A stretch of 64,000 nt of DNA, taken from assembly GCA_038210495.1 (NCBI GenBank), contig JBBQWR010000005.1, forward strand, positions 96,475 through 160,474, read 5' to 3'. The DNA comes from JBBQWR01 sp038210495. GTDB taxonomy: Bacteria; Planctomycetota; Planctomycetia; Pirellulales; DATAWG01. The first letter of the stretch is position 1. Each line of letters starts with the position of its first letter. Below, piece after piece: positions 31,701 through 40,324 of the stretch. The position numbers and the translations under genes are program-made. Below the pieces are notes generated by a model, which had not been told where the DNA came from, made no database searches, and was given only the letters and a program-made list of their open reading frames with translations.

Positions 31701-33691
31701 GTGGAAGATAGAATCGGCTCGACCTCGTGGGCAGTCAAACTGGCGCCCTTGTCTTCGACCTTGTATTGCAAAATACCTTGGAAGCCGATCACGTTGCCCA
31801 CCAGCAAATTGCCCTGCATCTCTGGCGGAAAATGCCGGCTGGAGAGGAACTCGGCGCCCGGGCAGGGCCGCGTCCGCTGCTGATAAACTTGCGGCGGGTG
31901 ATCGTGCTTCTCGGGATATTCGAGATGGCCGGAGAACAACGCGCCATTATACGGATTGGCGCCGGTGCCATCGATCACGATGTCCTCTCCCCAACGGTCC
32001 CAGGCATGGCCGTGCGGGTTGGCGAATCCAAACGTCACATAGGCGTCGAACTTCTGCGATTTAGGTTCATACCGGTAGACGCCCGCGTTGGCGTTGCGCA
32101 GGGCCGGCGCCCAAGGAGTCTCGACCTGCGTATGCATGAAGGTCCCCTCTTGGAAATAAATCGCGCCCCCCGGATCGGTCGAAAAACTGTTCGCCGTGTG
32201 ATGCGTGTCGGCCGAATCGATGCCGTCGAGCACGCGAACTCGGGTGTCGGCCTTGTCGCCACCGCGACTATCGGTGAGCAGCATGACATCGGGCGCCTGG
32301 GCGACGAGCACGCCTCCCGTGGCGAACTCGAATCCGGTGGGGCAATGCAGATGATCGGCGAAGACGGTGCATTTGTCGGCGTGGCCCGTGCCCTTGGTGT
32401 CTTCGAGAATCAGAATCTTGTCGTTCATCTCTTCTTTCGGCTTCCAATGCGGATAGGTCGGCCATGCGGCGACCCACAACCGGCCCTTGGCGTCGAAAGC
32501 CATCTGTACCGGCTTGGCCAGCTCGGGGAATTCTTTTTCCGACGCGAACAGAGTGACCTTCATTCCCTTGGCGACGGTCATCGTTTTGATTTCGTCGTCG
32601 GGGTCTTTGAAGATGTGTTCGCCGTTGGGACCCTTGCCCGGACGATTCGTCTTGGTGACGAGAAATGGCGGCGTGTTGGAATCGTCGACCGTCAGGTCCT
32701 GCCCCTTGGCGACGGCCCACACGCGCTTGTCCCGATTGGCCGTCATCACATCGAGCACTTCCATTTCGCGCTGAGCCACCACGCGGTTGGTCTGGCCATC
32801 GACGAAGCTCAGATCCGCCCGGCCGCCGTAGATCGAATATCCGTCGGTCGTGCGATAGCGATTGAACCAGGTGAAATCCTTGTCGATGATCGCCTGGCGG
32901 AGTTTTTCCAGCGCGGCCGGGTCGCGTTGGGGTTGCGGCTGGCCGGCGAACAGAGCGGCGTCGACGATCGCGGCGACTTGTTGATCGCCACGCTCGTTCA
33001 GATGCACGCCGTTGATCGTGAGCGGCTTGGAAGCCGACGAATACAGCTTGAGTGTCGGATCGTAGAGATCGACGAACGGGATCTGATGGGCCTTGGCGAC
33101 CTCGGCCATCGCCCGGGTGTACATCTCCAGCCGCGGATTGTTCTCGTTGCCGTTGGGCAAATTCGGATCGTGCAAATCTTCGTGAGCGATGGGCGAAAAC
33201 AACACCAGTCGCGGCGCCGACTGGCCGTTGTATTTTTGCGATTGCGTATGCTTGATGAAGTCTTCCAGTTCGTGCTTGAACTTTTCGACCCCCGCGTAAC
33301 CGGCGAACGATTCGTTGTACCCGAACATCGCCAGCACCACGTCGGCCTTGTTCCGCGTAAGGTGTTCGTCGGGCGAGCCAAACCCATCGGACCGCGGGCG
33401 GATGTTTAGCTCGTCGCCGGAGAACCCGAGGTTGCGAACCACCAGATCGTGATTCGGAAACCGGCTATATAGATACGCTTCGAGCCAGCCATCGTGCTGC
33501 ATCCGATCGGCGAGCGTATTGCCGACGATGGAAATATGGTCCCCTTGCTTGAGCTCGAGCTTGGCGAGGGGCTGACCGTCGTCGGCCGAAAAGCTGAACT
33601 GGCTCAGCGCCAACAGGCCGCCGCCGCAGACCACGGCGAACAACAAGAAGGACCTGACGCCACGAAGCGCGAACAAGCGTTGAATGGGCAT
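28721..33691 (-). CDS. PVC-type multidomain protein: SGNH, dehydrogenase, cupredoxin, cytochrome c
   Basis: A 1,656-residue exported protein. Order: signal helix (about 15-35); SGNH/GDSL-like hydrolase (about 45-270, with GDHISIVGN, FSGDE, MFGYNES and INGVHLNERG); a PVC membrane-bound dehydrogenase/beta-propeller region (about 380-730); HEAT-like repeats (about 740-1000); an F5/8 discoidin-like domain (about 1120-1240, NPWWQVDLQGEYPVESISVY); an azurin-like type-1 copper domain (about 1380-1480) with His in PHNF and Cys-x4-His-x3-Met in CTYPGHFRKM; and a C-terminal haem domain with CVACHKLD (about 1530). ATG 33691 is chosen as the start of the signal peptide. The combination suggests periplasmic electron transfer joined to carbohydrate or ester chemistry. 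The substrate is unknown. Confidence 0.9.
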   Translation of the reverse strand: MPIQRLFALRGVRSFLLFAVVCGGGLLALSQFSFSADDGQPLAKLELKQGDHISIVGNTLADRMQHDGWLEAYLYSRFPNHDLVVRNLGFSGDELNIRPRSDGFGSPDEHLTRNKADVVLAMFGYNESFAGYAGVEKFKHELEDFIKHTQSQKYNGQSAPRLVLFSPIAHEDLHDPNLPNGNENNPRLEMYTRAMAEVAKAHQIPFVDLYDPTLKLYSSASKPLTINGVHLNERGDQQVAAIVDAALFAGQPQPQRDPAALEKLRQAIIDKDFTWFNRYRTTDGYSIYGGRADLSFVDGQTNRVVAQREMEVLDVMTANRDKRVWAVAKGQDLTVDDSNTPPFLVTKTNRPGKGPNGEHIFKDPDDEIKTMTVAKGMKVTLFASEKEFPELAKPVQMAFDAKGRLWVAAWPTYPHWKPKEEMNDKILILEDTKGTGHADKCTVFADHLHCPTGFEFATGGVLVAQAPDVMLLTDSRGGDKADTRVRVLDGIDSADTHHTANSFSTDPGGAIYFQEGTFMHTQVETPWAPALRNANAGVYRYEPKSQKFDAYVTFGFANPHGHAWDRWGEDIVIDGTGANPYNGALFSGHLEYPEKHDHPPQVYQQRTRPCPGAEFLSSRHFPPEMQGNLLVGNVIGFQGILQYKVEDKGASLTAHEVEPILSSTDENFRPSDLKIGPDGAIYFLDWQNPIIGHMQHNLRDPSRDRTHGRIYRVTYEGRPLLTSPKIAGEPIEKLLDLLKEPEDRVRQRSRLELSTRDTRQVVAATAKWAAGLDAKDPDYAHQLTEALWVHQGQNWVNLDLLKQVLALPDFHARAAATRVLCYWRDRVPGALEMLTKLADDENPRVRLEAVRAASFFTTPEAMEVVLVSQEHPTDQYLDFIRKETLRALDPFVKKAIAENREIKFRTAAGAKYFLKNVDTIDLVKIKRSPALFIELLSRKGVADAFRQEAATGLAKEQKKSEVQVMIDTIHSQDEHPTAQSEGVAFDLTRLMTDHPAAELTAARGELESLALTAKQPLTRQLGFLALVAADGNPDKAWTTALKSASALRDMLGAIPLLRDPSQRTALFARVQPLLAGLPKDLSNSPSGKVAMGRYVQIELPGPGRTLTLAEVEVYSDGRNIARHGKATQISTANGGDAARAIDGNIDGAFSGGGQTHTAENQTNPWWQVDLQGEYPVESISVYNRTDGDIGKRLDGFTLKVLDGNRRNVFERKGLPAPDGKATYEVGGNSAEATIRRAAMQALASTPKQEKAAFEALAHFIASDADRQPALQAIQQIPASTWPKDQAEPVLKDILAYVHKLAPADRTSPAALDALQLADTLAQQLPKERAKEIRKELSAISVPILRLGTLHDRMSFDVEKLVVQAGKPGEIMFVNSDIMPHNFVIVQPGSLEEVGLMAESNATQPGAALKNFIPDSPKILFGSKLLAPTQSQRIQFKAPSVPGVYPFVCTYPGHFRKMYGAMYVVANLDDYRDDPAAYMASHPLKVEDPLLQFNRPSHPWKFEELAALLREPGREPDVQHGKQLFTVANCVACHKLDNLGNDKVGPDLTQLEPKRVDRLEILRDIVEPSFRINEKFQTWTIDTEDGKRYSGLLTEDVDGVRIIENPLIKCDPVVIKKANIAERTKSPVSIMPLGLLDKLSKDEIVDLVGYIAAHGKH

Positions 33692-33899
33692 AACGAAACC
33701 GTCGCTCAAGCGGGTGATGGAGGCGAAGACGCAAGCAGGAGGGAACACGAGGCGGGAGGCCAAGAAGCCGATTCGATTGTAGCGATTCTCAGCCCGGCGG
33801 TGAAGCAGTGGCTTCCGGGGAGATTATGCTTCGCCGATTGCAGCAGTTCAAGTCACGCGGCGAAGATGTCGGAAGCGCCGGAGATCAGGGACAGAGGGC

Positions 33900-34466
33900 C
33901 TACGCCCGCCGCTCGCCGATGCGCTGGAAGCCCTGAGCGCGGCAATGCGGATGGTCTGCGATGAGGAGCCGCGGCCATGGGCGACGGTCGTCGAACAGAA
34001 CAAACCTCGCGCTGGGGCCGTCAGTCAATGTCAACTCAAGGGGCGTCGGTGGTCCGGCCCAGGATTCGCTTGGCCATCTGGCGCTCAACAGCGCGGCCAG
34101 TGTTCGACGGAGTTCTTGCTGGGCCGCGGGATCGGCGGTCGGCGCCAAATAAACGGCGTCGACACGCAGCACATGCGGCCGGCCGAGCGAGTCGCGACCG
34201 GCGTCGATCAGTCGCGCCATTAGGGCGCCCCCCTCTCCGCCGTCGATCGGCCAGAGAGCGAAACAGTCTGAGTATCGCTCGGCGGGCCCACCGCCGGCCC
34301 ATTGCACGGATGCCGCCAGGTCTTCAAGCGACTTGCGCGCGACGACGGGGAAATCATCGGTTTGGAATAGCACGCGATAATCGTCGCCGCGCGGCCCGCC
34401 GCCGGTATCGATCGCGTCGCGGGGGCATTTACCGAAGGCGGCCGTGGGCAATGAGATGATCGTCAC
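33900..34466 (-). CDS. Small partner protein of the membrane GTPase operon
   Basis: A 188-residue soluble protein. The start is GTG 34466, which overlaps the stop of the GTPase gene by four bases (GTGA). The frame is open further upstream, but that part is a shadow. Sequence landmarks are YRVLFQTDDFPVVARKSLED, then GPAERYSDCFALWPIDGGEGGAL and LIDAGRDSLGRPHVLRVDAVYL. This order (aromatic/charged start, a GG..AL core, then RPHVLRV) recalls the N-terminal part of GTPase-associated GAP1-type proteins, but the similarity is weak and I would not assign it. Tight coupling says it works with the GTPase. Confidence 0.6.
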   Translation of the reverse strand: MTIISLPTAAFGKCPRDAIDTGGGPRGDDYRVLFQTDDFPVVARKSLEDLAASVQWAGGGPAERYSDCFALWPIDGGEGGALMARLIDAGRDSLGRPHVLRVDAVYLAPTADPAAQQELRRTLAALLSARWPSESWAGPPTPLELTLTDGPSARFVLFDDRRPWPRLLIADHPHCRAQGFQRIGERRA

Positions 34467-36454
34467 CAACCATCTCCCGGAAACAGATACACGTCGACGG
34501 CCCGCCAATCGTCGTCGCTGATCCCCTCGATCGCGAACTGAACGATGGCGCGATCGACGCTGTCGGCCCAAGAGCCCTCGAACTTCGTGAACGATTGCCG
34601 GCCGCCAAGGCTTCGCAGCGCGAGCGGCCCGTCGTCGCGCAGTGTCGCGATATTGCTGAATCCCCAGAGCGTGCCTGATTTTCGCCAGAGCACGCGGATC
34701 GGCATGCCGGCCGACCATTGAATTTTGGTCTCGTTAAGATTCCAGTTCACTTCCCGCGAGTGCCCGGGCGCCAAATACTCGCGAACCGGCTTATCGTCGA
34801 TGCTCAGTACGACTGCCTGCTGATAAGGTTTGAGCAGACCGGCCGTGCGCTTCAGCTCGACCGTATAAGAGTTGAGTTCCGAAAACCGCCGAGCCAACTC
34901 GGCGGCGCGGCGCATTCGCTTAGATTCATCGGCGGCCAGATCGGTCTGATGCTTGGCGACGAACTCTGCAATCCGCTTCCCTTTCTCGGCGAGACTCGCG
35001 CCCCCGGTGATCCGAATCTGCTTGATTTGCCGCCGATCGCGATTTTGCTCGACGCCGCGAAACTTGACCGTCAGCTCGCGGACTTTCGCCGCGTGGGGCG
35101 AGGCGGGATACTCGCGAAAGAACCGGCCGGCCAAGTCCGGCAGATCGGCCGCATGACGATCGAAAGCCTCGGCCAGCAAGGCGTAAAGCATATCCTCCTT
35201 CTTCTGCCGGGCGTCGTGGATCAGGCTATCGATCCGACTCTGCATCGCGCCGGGCCGCAGGCTCGAAAGTCGCTCGGCCTTCTGAACGACTTCGTCGATC
35301 GCCGCGTCATTCGACGCGGCCGCGAGATTCTTCGTCAGCGAGTTGATCTCGTCCGCAACCACCTGGGAACGCTGCTGAATGACGCTCGCGGCCGAAGTGC
35401 TTTCCGTATGCTCGAGCTTTTCCACGCGAGACAATCGAGCATCGTCCAAGATCGCCAACTCGCCGGATTGCTCCGCCCATCGCCAGCCCATCCAACCAAG
35501 TCCGGCAATCAGCACGACGCCAACCAGCGCCGCCGCCACGCCCAGCGGCCGCCGAATCCGCCGCCACCGCCGCCGCTTAAGCACCCAAGCGAAGATGGCT
35601 TCATAACCGGTCGGATTCAGGTCACCGGCCGGCATGGTCTGGATGACCGGGGAACTTTCGCGCGCCAGCGCGTCCGCCCCCACTCCCGACTGCGTTCCGG
35701 TAGCCCCAACCGCCGACAGCGGAAAATACTCGACGACATCGGCTTGCTGGCGAATCTTCCGGTCGAGCGCGCGAGCGTATCGCTGAAAGAACGTGCGCGC
35801 GGCGGCGCCGGTCGTCAGTCCCGGCACGCGGTCGCTCTTGGTGAGGACGATCGCCACGTCGACAGACCGCAGCCGACGGTCCCGTTCCGTTTGACTCGCG
35901 GCCTGGTGAGATCGCTCCGCCCAGACCTCGGCGATCGCCTGCAGATGGGCCATCTGGCGCTCGATCTGCAATTCGCGGTCTTGGGGATCGGCCGAACCGC
36001 GAACGTCGCGATCGGGATCGAAGAGGAGCAGCGTCGCATCGGACTGCGAGTAATGTTGGTAGAGCGCCTCGATTTCGTCGTGTTTCAGTTTCCGCAGTTC
36101 GTTGCGAAAATCTTCGCCCGGATAATCGACCAGCAGCACGTCGATGGCCTGGCCATCCAGCCCGATCCGCATATTGAGGATCGTGGTCATGCTCGTGGGC
36201 GGCGGCCACTGCTGGGCGCGAAGCGTGCGGGCCAGTTCGTCCAGGTAGTCGACCGTCAATGGATCGGTGGGGCTGAGCGTGATGCTGGTGTGGCGATTGG
36301 GTTCACCAAGAATCGCCAGACCGGCGAGAAAGCAAGTCTTCCCCGCGCCTTCGCAGCCCAATAGGCTAATCCGCAGGGGCCGATACTTTCGCTCCCGCGT
36401 CGGAGCCGCAGCACCCGCTTCGGCGGCCGAAGTCGAAGTCGCGCTCTTAAGCAT
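34463..36454 (-). CDS. Membrane-anchored P-loop GTPase
   Basis: A 663-residue protein with an N-terminal TRAFAC-like GTPase domain (about 25-285): Walker A GCEGAGKT (about 35), Walker B VLLVDYPGED (about 108), LLLFDPDRD, and the specificity motif VLTKSD (about 205). A very basic stretch (KRRRWRRIRRP) precedes one transmembrane helix (VAAALVGVVLIAGLGWMGW, about 302-321). A long coiled-coil region follows, then a C-terminal domain of about 130 residues ending DVYLFPGDGW. The N-terminal GTPase should be cytoplasmic and the rest periplasmic or within the envelope. Its start overlaps the preceding gene by eight bases and its stop overlaps the next start by four. I know of no characterised homologue; the P-loop part resembles GTPases predicted in bacterial conflict systems. 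Confidence 0.8.
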   Translation of the reverse strand: MLKSATSTSAAEAGAAAPTRERKYRPLRISLLGCEGAGKTCFLAGLAILGEPNRHTSITLSPTDPLTVDYLDELARTLRAQQWPPPTSMTTILNMRIGLDGQAIDVLLVDYPGEDFRNELRKLKHDEIEALYQHYSQSDATLLLFDPDRDVRGSADPQDRELQIERQMAHLQAIAEVWAERSHQAASQTERDRRLRSVDVAIVLTKSDRVPGLTTGAAARTFFQRYARALDRKIRQQADVVEYFPLSAVGATGTQSGVGADALARESSPVIQTMPAGDLNPTGYEAIFAWVLKRRRWRRIRRPLGVAAALVGVVLIAGLGWMGWRWAEQSGELAILDDARLSRVEKLEHTESTSAASVIQQRSQVVADEINSLTKNLAAASNDAAIDEVVQKAERLSSLRPGAMQSRIDSLIHDARQKKEDMLYALLAEAFDRHAADLPDLAGRFFREYPASPHAAKVRELTVKFRGVEQNRDRRQIKQIRITGGASLAEKGKRIAEFVAKHQTDLAADESKRMRRAAELARRFSELNSYTVELKRTAGLLKPYQQAVVLSIDDKPVREYLAPGHSREVNWNLNETKIQWSAGMPIRVLWRKSGTLWGFSNIATLRDDGPLALRSLGGRQSFTKFEGSWADSVDRAIVQFAIEGISDDDWRAVDVYLFPGDGW

Positions 36455-38576
36455 AGCGTAGCTTCCTCTTGCCGCCTGGAAACATTCGCCACGCCAGTCC
36501 GGCGAGCACCAGTAGCCCTACGATATATATGCCCCAAGCGACGCCATGCCCGGCCCCGCCGCCGCTGCCGAGCGCGGACTCCACGGCCGTTTTCAATCCG
36601 CCGGCGACCGCTTCGCCCGTGTTGCGCACGAGATCGCCGGCGAACTTGCCGGCCGCCTCGCCGATTTTGCCGAGCGCGGGAATCGTGCGTTGACTGATCG
36701 TGACCGTGAGGCCGACCGCCAGCAGCGACCGGTACACGAGCTTTCGATACGGCGCGGGCACGCTGCTCCAGGCTTTGCGAAAGCTGCTGGCCGCTTCGAG
36801 CACTTTTTCCGCCGGAATCATCGCCGTGCGTCCGGCCGTCAAGGCGAATGCCCAGGCGCGACCGGCGGGCCCCTTCACGACGCGAGCCAATCCCGCGCCC
36901 CCCTCGGCGACGGCGCGACGCAGCAGCGATTGCGACTCGGCCCGAGCCGCATCGCGGGCGCCATCGCCGACGATCGTTTGGGCCGCTCGCTTTTGGCCGG
37001 CCCGAAGGATTTCGGCTTTGGCTTCGGTGCGGCTAAGATTCTTGACGGCGATTTCGCCCGATTCTTTGACCGACTCGGTGACAACTTCGGAGCTTCCAAA
37101 ACTTGCGACGGCCAAGGCCGCGTCGGCCACATCGAGGGCCGCCCAGCCGAGTTCGCCCCATTCGCTGGGATAGCCCTTCACCCAGTTGCGCGCGATATTC
37201 GCCGCCGAGCCGCCGGGGATTTGCGTCCACCAGGCCTCTTCCTTGGGCGTGCCGTCGGCTGCAAAATATTTGTCGAGCCAGCCCCGATTGGCCTCCAAGC
37301 GTTCGAGCCCCGCATCGCCGAATTTGGCCACGTAGGGAATCACCCGCGGGCCGACGTCCTCCCGAGCGAGCGCGGCGTGAAACGGCTTCGACTGCGAATA
37401 ACGATTGAGGATGTAGATTCCCAAATCGCCGAATTTCGCGATCGAGGCCGCCGCTTGCGGGACTTCGTGTTCGTAGCCCGCATAGATCAGCGCGGCGACG
37501 TCGTCTCCGGTATATTTTTCGAATATCTTATCGGCCTCGCGCGGCGCGTCTTCGTTGAGCCGCAGGGCGAGACTGATTTTGCGAGCCGCCTGCCACACGG
37601 TCGGCTTTTGATTGCGAAGATAGACCAGCCGAGCCGCAATTTCCTGCGGCGGATCGAGCTTGAATCGATCCAAAAAATCGCCGTTCGCGAAGATCACTTC
37701 CAACACCTCGTCCAGCGGCAGGCCGCCCGACCCGACGGCGCGGCGAATGACCTCGCCGTACTCCTCGAACAGAAAAAAAACCTCGGGACCAAATTTGAGG
37801 TCCGTCACGGCCTGTTTGAAATAGGGCCGATTGGACTGGGCGGTCGTCACGACTCGGCCGATCAAGGCTCGCCTCTCGGTATCGCTCACGTCGGCGCGGG
37901 CGGCGACTTCGACAATCGCGTCGTCGAGCCAATCTTGCTCTTGCTCGTAATACTGGCGCAAATTCGCGGCCGCAATCGAATCGAGGACCACCAGCGCCAT
38001 CGCATTGTTCTTCGCGATTCGCCAATCGTCGGCCGAATGCGAGGCCTTTTCCAAACGCTGGAGATAAGCGTCTACCTGGGCGCCCGACGAGTCGTGGTCT
38101 AAGATTTCCAGCGCGCTGCCGTGGGCCCAGAGAAACTCCTCGCGGCTCTTCGTGTCGGGCAGCAGATTCGGATCGACGGCCAAAGACGCCAGCCGAAACT
38201 CATACGGCGTGTGGGCCAAGCCGGTCGCCTGGTCGCCGGCGCCGATCCTGCCGGCGCCCATTCGGCTGCTGCCGCGATCGACCAACCGCTGTACTCCGGC
38301 CAATCCGCCTCGACTGCTAGCATCGCTAAGCACGGCCGCGACGGCGCGAATATCGTTGTGCTCCCGGATGCGAGTCAGCTCGTCGGCGGCCTGCGGATTT
38401 TCGATTCGCAGTTTCTTAATGATTTGGGCGGTTGTTTCCTCGGGCGTCGGCGCCGTTGCCGACAAACCGGCCGATTGCGAAACCTTTAGGCCTTCGAAGC
38501 CCCAGTAAATCGCCAGTCCGACAACGCCCAGAAAGGCGATCCAGCGAATTGGAAAACTCAACATGCGGACTAACAT
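36447..38576 (-). CDS. Membrane protein with N- and C-terminal helices, first gene of the GTPase operon
   Basis: A 709-residue protein of unknown family. An N-terminal transmembrane helix (IRWIAFLGVVGLAIYWGF, about 9-26) is followed by a large alpha-helical region with armadillo/HEAT-like character (for example FGDLGIYILNRYSQ and VIPYVAKFGDAGLERLEANRG). An Ala-rich section (AARAESQSLLRRAVAEGG) and hydrophobic patches (ALTAGRTAMIPAEKV, LLAVGLTVTISQRTIPALG) come next. A final helix (WGIYIVGLLVLAGLAWRMF, about 678-698) ends in a basic tail. The start is ATG 38576. The stop lies inside the GTPase start region, an 8-base overlap, so translation is coupled. Its likely role is a scaffold or sensor for the GTPase. 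Confidence 0.75.
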   Translation of the reverse strand: MLVRMLSFPIRWIAFLGVVGLAIYWGFEGLKVSQSAGLSATAPTPEETTAQIIKKLRIENPQAADELTRIREHNDIRAVAAVLSDASSRGGLAGVQRLVDRGSSRMGAGRIGAGDQATGLAHTPYEFRLASLAVDPNLLPDTKSREEFLWAHGSALEILDHDSSGAQVDAYLQRLEKASHSADDWRIAKNNAMALVVLDSIAAANLRQYYEQEQDWLDDAIVEVAARADVSDTERRALIGRVVTTAQSNRPYFKQAVTDLKFGPEVFFLFEEYGEVIRRAVGSGGLPLDEVLEVIFANGDFLDRFKLDPPQEIAARLVYLRNQKPTVWQAARKISLALRLNEDAPREADKIFEKYTGDDVAALIYAGYEHEVPQAAASIAKFGDLGIYILNRYSQSKPFHAALAREDVGPRVIPYVAKFGDAGLERLEANRGWLDKYFAADGTPKEEAWWTQIPGGSAANIARNWVKGYPSEWGELGWAALDVADAALAVASFGSSEVVTESVKESGEIAVKNLSRTEAKAEILRAGQKRAAQTIVGDGARDAARAESQSLLRRAVAEGGAGLARVVKGPAGRAWAFALTAGRTAMIPAEKVLEAASSFRKAWSSVPAPYRKLVYRSLLAVGLTVTISQRTIPALGKIGEAAGKFAGDLVRNTGEAVAGGLKTAVESALGSGGGAGHGVAWGIYIVGLLVLAGLAWRMFPGGKRKLRYA

Positions 38577-39014
38577 GATCGGAGACGCTCCCGCCGAATT
38601 TAGATCAGATCGCCGCGTCGATCGCGCGGCTCATCGGGGTAATGGTTGGCATCCGCCCGCCGACAGTCAAATCGACACGAGCGGCAAGGCGACCTGTTAG
38701 ACGGCGCCACGTCGGATCGCGTCACCAACAAAGCTCAGCTAGCCGCCCTATGTTACCATTTGTCGCGCCAGCGCGGTCGAGAGTCCGATGCATTTGAACC
38801 GGTAACAATACGCCGGGTGGCCGGGCTGGAGGCGTCCTCGCCGAAGCCCCGGCGAGTGGATTCGACTTCGAGAGCCGGCCAGGAGCGTTTCAACGCCCAA
38901 TTCGGGCGGACGCCGGGGCAATTCTTGGAGTAGACTATTGGGGAGCCGGACGCGGCGGGTCATGACTTTTTGCCCCCGTAATAGGCCGCTCTCGGTTTCG
39001 ATCTGAGAGGTTTT
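38577..39014. other. Divergent intergenic region, 438 bp
   Basis: Separates the GTPase operon from the small gene at 39015. It contains repeat copy B at 38815-38880 and otherwise no gene. A GAGAGG at about 39003-39008 is the ribosome binding site of the gene at 39015. Confidence 0.5.
38815..38880 (+). repeat. Dispersed GGGTGGCCGGGG repeat, copy B
   Basis: Starts GGGTGGCCGGGCTGGAGGCG and continues CTCGCCGAAGCCCCGGCGAG then TTCGACTTCGAGAGC. It matches the inverse of copies at 49042-49140 and 50746-50847 over about 65 bases, lacking their final third. Confidence 0.8.
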
Positions 39015-39350
39015 ATGAGCATCGGACCAACCGGATTTTTCGCCAGCGTCGCCGCTCTGCCCCCGTCGCTGCCGACGACCAGCGACACGGACCGGACCGC
39101 CCATGAGACGACCGCGCAAGCCGGACGGGTGTCCAGCGACATGAAGGCCGAGAGCGCGGCAGGGATCGGCAAGACCGACGGCGACGAGCACGCGACCGCC
39201 GAGCGCGACGCCGATGGCCGCCGGCTATTCGAGAAAACGCCCGCCGCCAAAGCGTCCGTCGCCGCCTCGGCGGATTTGCCCACCGGCCCGGCGTCGCAAA
39301 GCAAAGATCCGACCGGCGACAGCGGCGGCGCCCTCGACCTCACGGGCTAA
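39015..39350 (+). CDS. Hypothetical small polar protein, 111 residues
   Basis: A 111-residue protein, probably intrinsically disordered, rich in Ala, Thr, Asp and Ser. The start is ATG 39015 after GAGAGG. The central block, from VSSDMKAESAAGIGKTDGDE to ATAERDADGRRLFE, looks like a family signature that I associate with small planctomycete proteins of unknown function. There is no signal or membrane segment. It stands alone, facing away from the GTPase operon. Confidence 0.65.
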   Translation: MSIGPTGFFASVAALPPSLPTTSDTDRTAHETTAQAGRVSSDMKAESAAGIGKTDGDEHATAERDADGRRLFEKTPAAKASVAASADLPTGPASQSKDPTGDSGGALDLTG

Positions 39351-39469
39351 ACGGCTGACGCGGGGCGGTAAATTGGCACAAGACGTTGCTTTAGGGAGGT
39401 CCCGCTTGTGTTCTTCTTATGCTGGACAAGTGGAATCGAGTGGTCGCCGCTCGGTTGGCGGTTGACGCA

Positions 39470-39795
39470 GCGGGACTAGCCCCGAAGGGGCGAAACATAG
39501 CAGCCCAGGGAAGAGCGAAGCGGCGTAGCCGCGAAGCGCCGCCCTGGGTTCGAGAACAGTAATTTATGGGGAGCCCTGCAAGGGCGCGACAACTCGAGGT
39601 CGCCGTCGCCAAAAAAGGAATTTAAATCGGTGCCCCGACGACGGCGACTGCACGAGTACGATTCGGTCGAACGGCCCCCTTGTTTCGCCCCTACAGGGCT
39701 AACCCGCTCGTCGATTAACGTTCCCGGGGCGGCGCTCTGCGGCTGAGCCGATTCGCTTTGCCCCGGGCTGATTTGTCGTTGCCCCTTTCGCGAGC
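39470..39795. repeat. Multi-stem palindromic element
   Basis: Several hairpins lie in series: GCCCC-GAA-GGGGC (39479-39491), CCCAGGG..CCCTGGG arms enclosing GCGGC-GTA-GCCGC, GCCCT-GCA-AGGGC, then a roughly inverted second half with CCCCT-ACA-GGGCT and CCCGGGGC..GCCCCGGG. The words CAGCCCAGGG and CAGCCCGGGG occur in opposite orientations. No protein-coding frame is convincing. It fills most of the 706-base gap between the genes at 39015 and rpmG and could be a mobile palindromic unit or a structured RNA. Confidence 0.65.
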
Positions 39796-40056
39796 AGAGC
39801 AAGGCAATCGCAAATAAATTGGGCGACTCAAACAACCAAGTTTGAAAACCAACCCCTAGACTCCAATCGATTTCGATTCCAAAAAGCCGCCGATTTACCA
39901 GCCCAGGCTGGACGCGTTCTGCCGCCTGTCGATTTTTGTCGTTCGACAATTCTCCGCTCCTCCTCTGGCCAACGGGGCGGATCGGTTGCTAAGATATTGA
40001 GCTTCAAAGGGCATGCTGCCGTTTTCTGGCGTTGACTGATTTCTGGAGCGTTTGGG

Positions 40057-40221
40057 ATGGCCAAGAGCAAAAAGAAGGTTGAAACCGTGTTCCTCGTCTG
40101 CGAGGAGACGGGCGATTATAACTACACCCTCCGCCGCAAAAGCGGTGGCGAGAAGTTGAAACTGAGCAAGTACAGCCCCCGGCTCCGCAGACGCACGATG
40201 CACCTCGAGAAGAAGAAGTAG
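40057..40221 (+). CDS. rpmG: 50S ribosomal protein L33
   Basis: A 54-residue L33 of the large ribosomal subunit. It starts MAKSKKKVETVFLVCEETGD, and the YNYTLRRKSGGEKLKL and KYSPRLRRRTMHLEKKK blocks match the family pattern (Y..T..RK....LKLKKY.P.LRR.T.H.E). It has a single cysteine, so it is the zinc-free form rather than the four-cysteine form. The start is ATG 40057, with GGAG at 40044-40047. recJ begins 103 bases downstream on the same strand. Confidence 0.88.
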   Translation: MAKSKKKVETVFLVCEETGDYNYTLRRKSGGEKLKLSKYSPRLRRRTMHLEKKK

Positions 40222-40324
40222 ATTGCGGAAGGGCGGATATGGAACGCCCGACGGTACGGCGGACGGGTGACTCGCCCGGGGCTAATGGACGGATTCTGCG
40301 GCGTAATACGGGCTCGGGCTCTTT

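Noticed and set aside
31727..33409. 560-codon plus-strand open frame opposite the PVC haem protein gene
   Set aside because: Shadow frame: composition rich in Arg/Gly/Ile with no motif, while the opposite strand carries clear domains through the whole stretch.
33900..38576. TssL/TssM-like type VI membrane complex for the GTPase operon
   Set aside because: TssM (IcmF) is larger, has three N-terminal helices and a different P-loop context; the first gene lacks TssL or OmpA features. The distance to the T6SS block is also 17 kb.
39351..40056. Degenerate insertion sequence
   Set aside because: No transposase-like frame on either strand; only hairpins and repeated words are visible.
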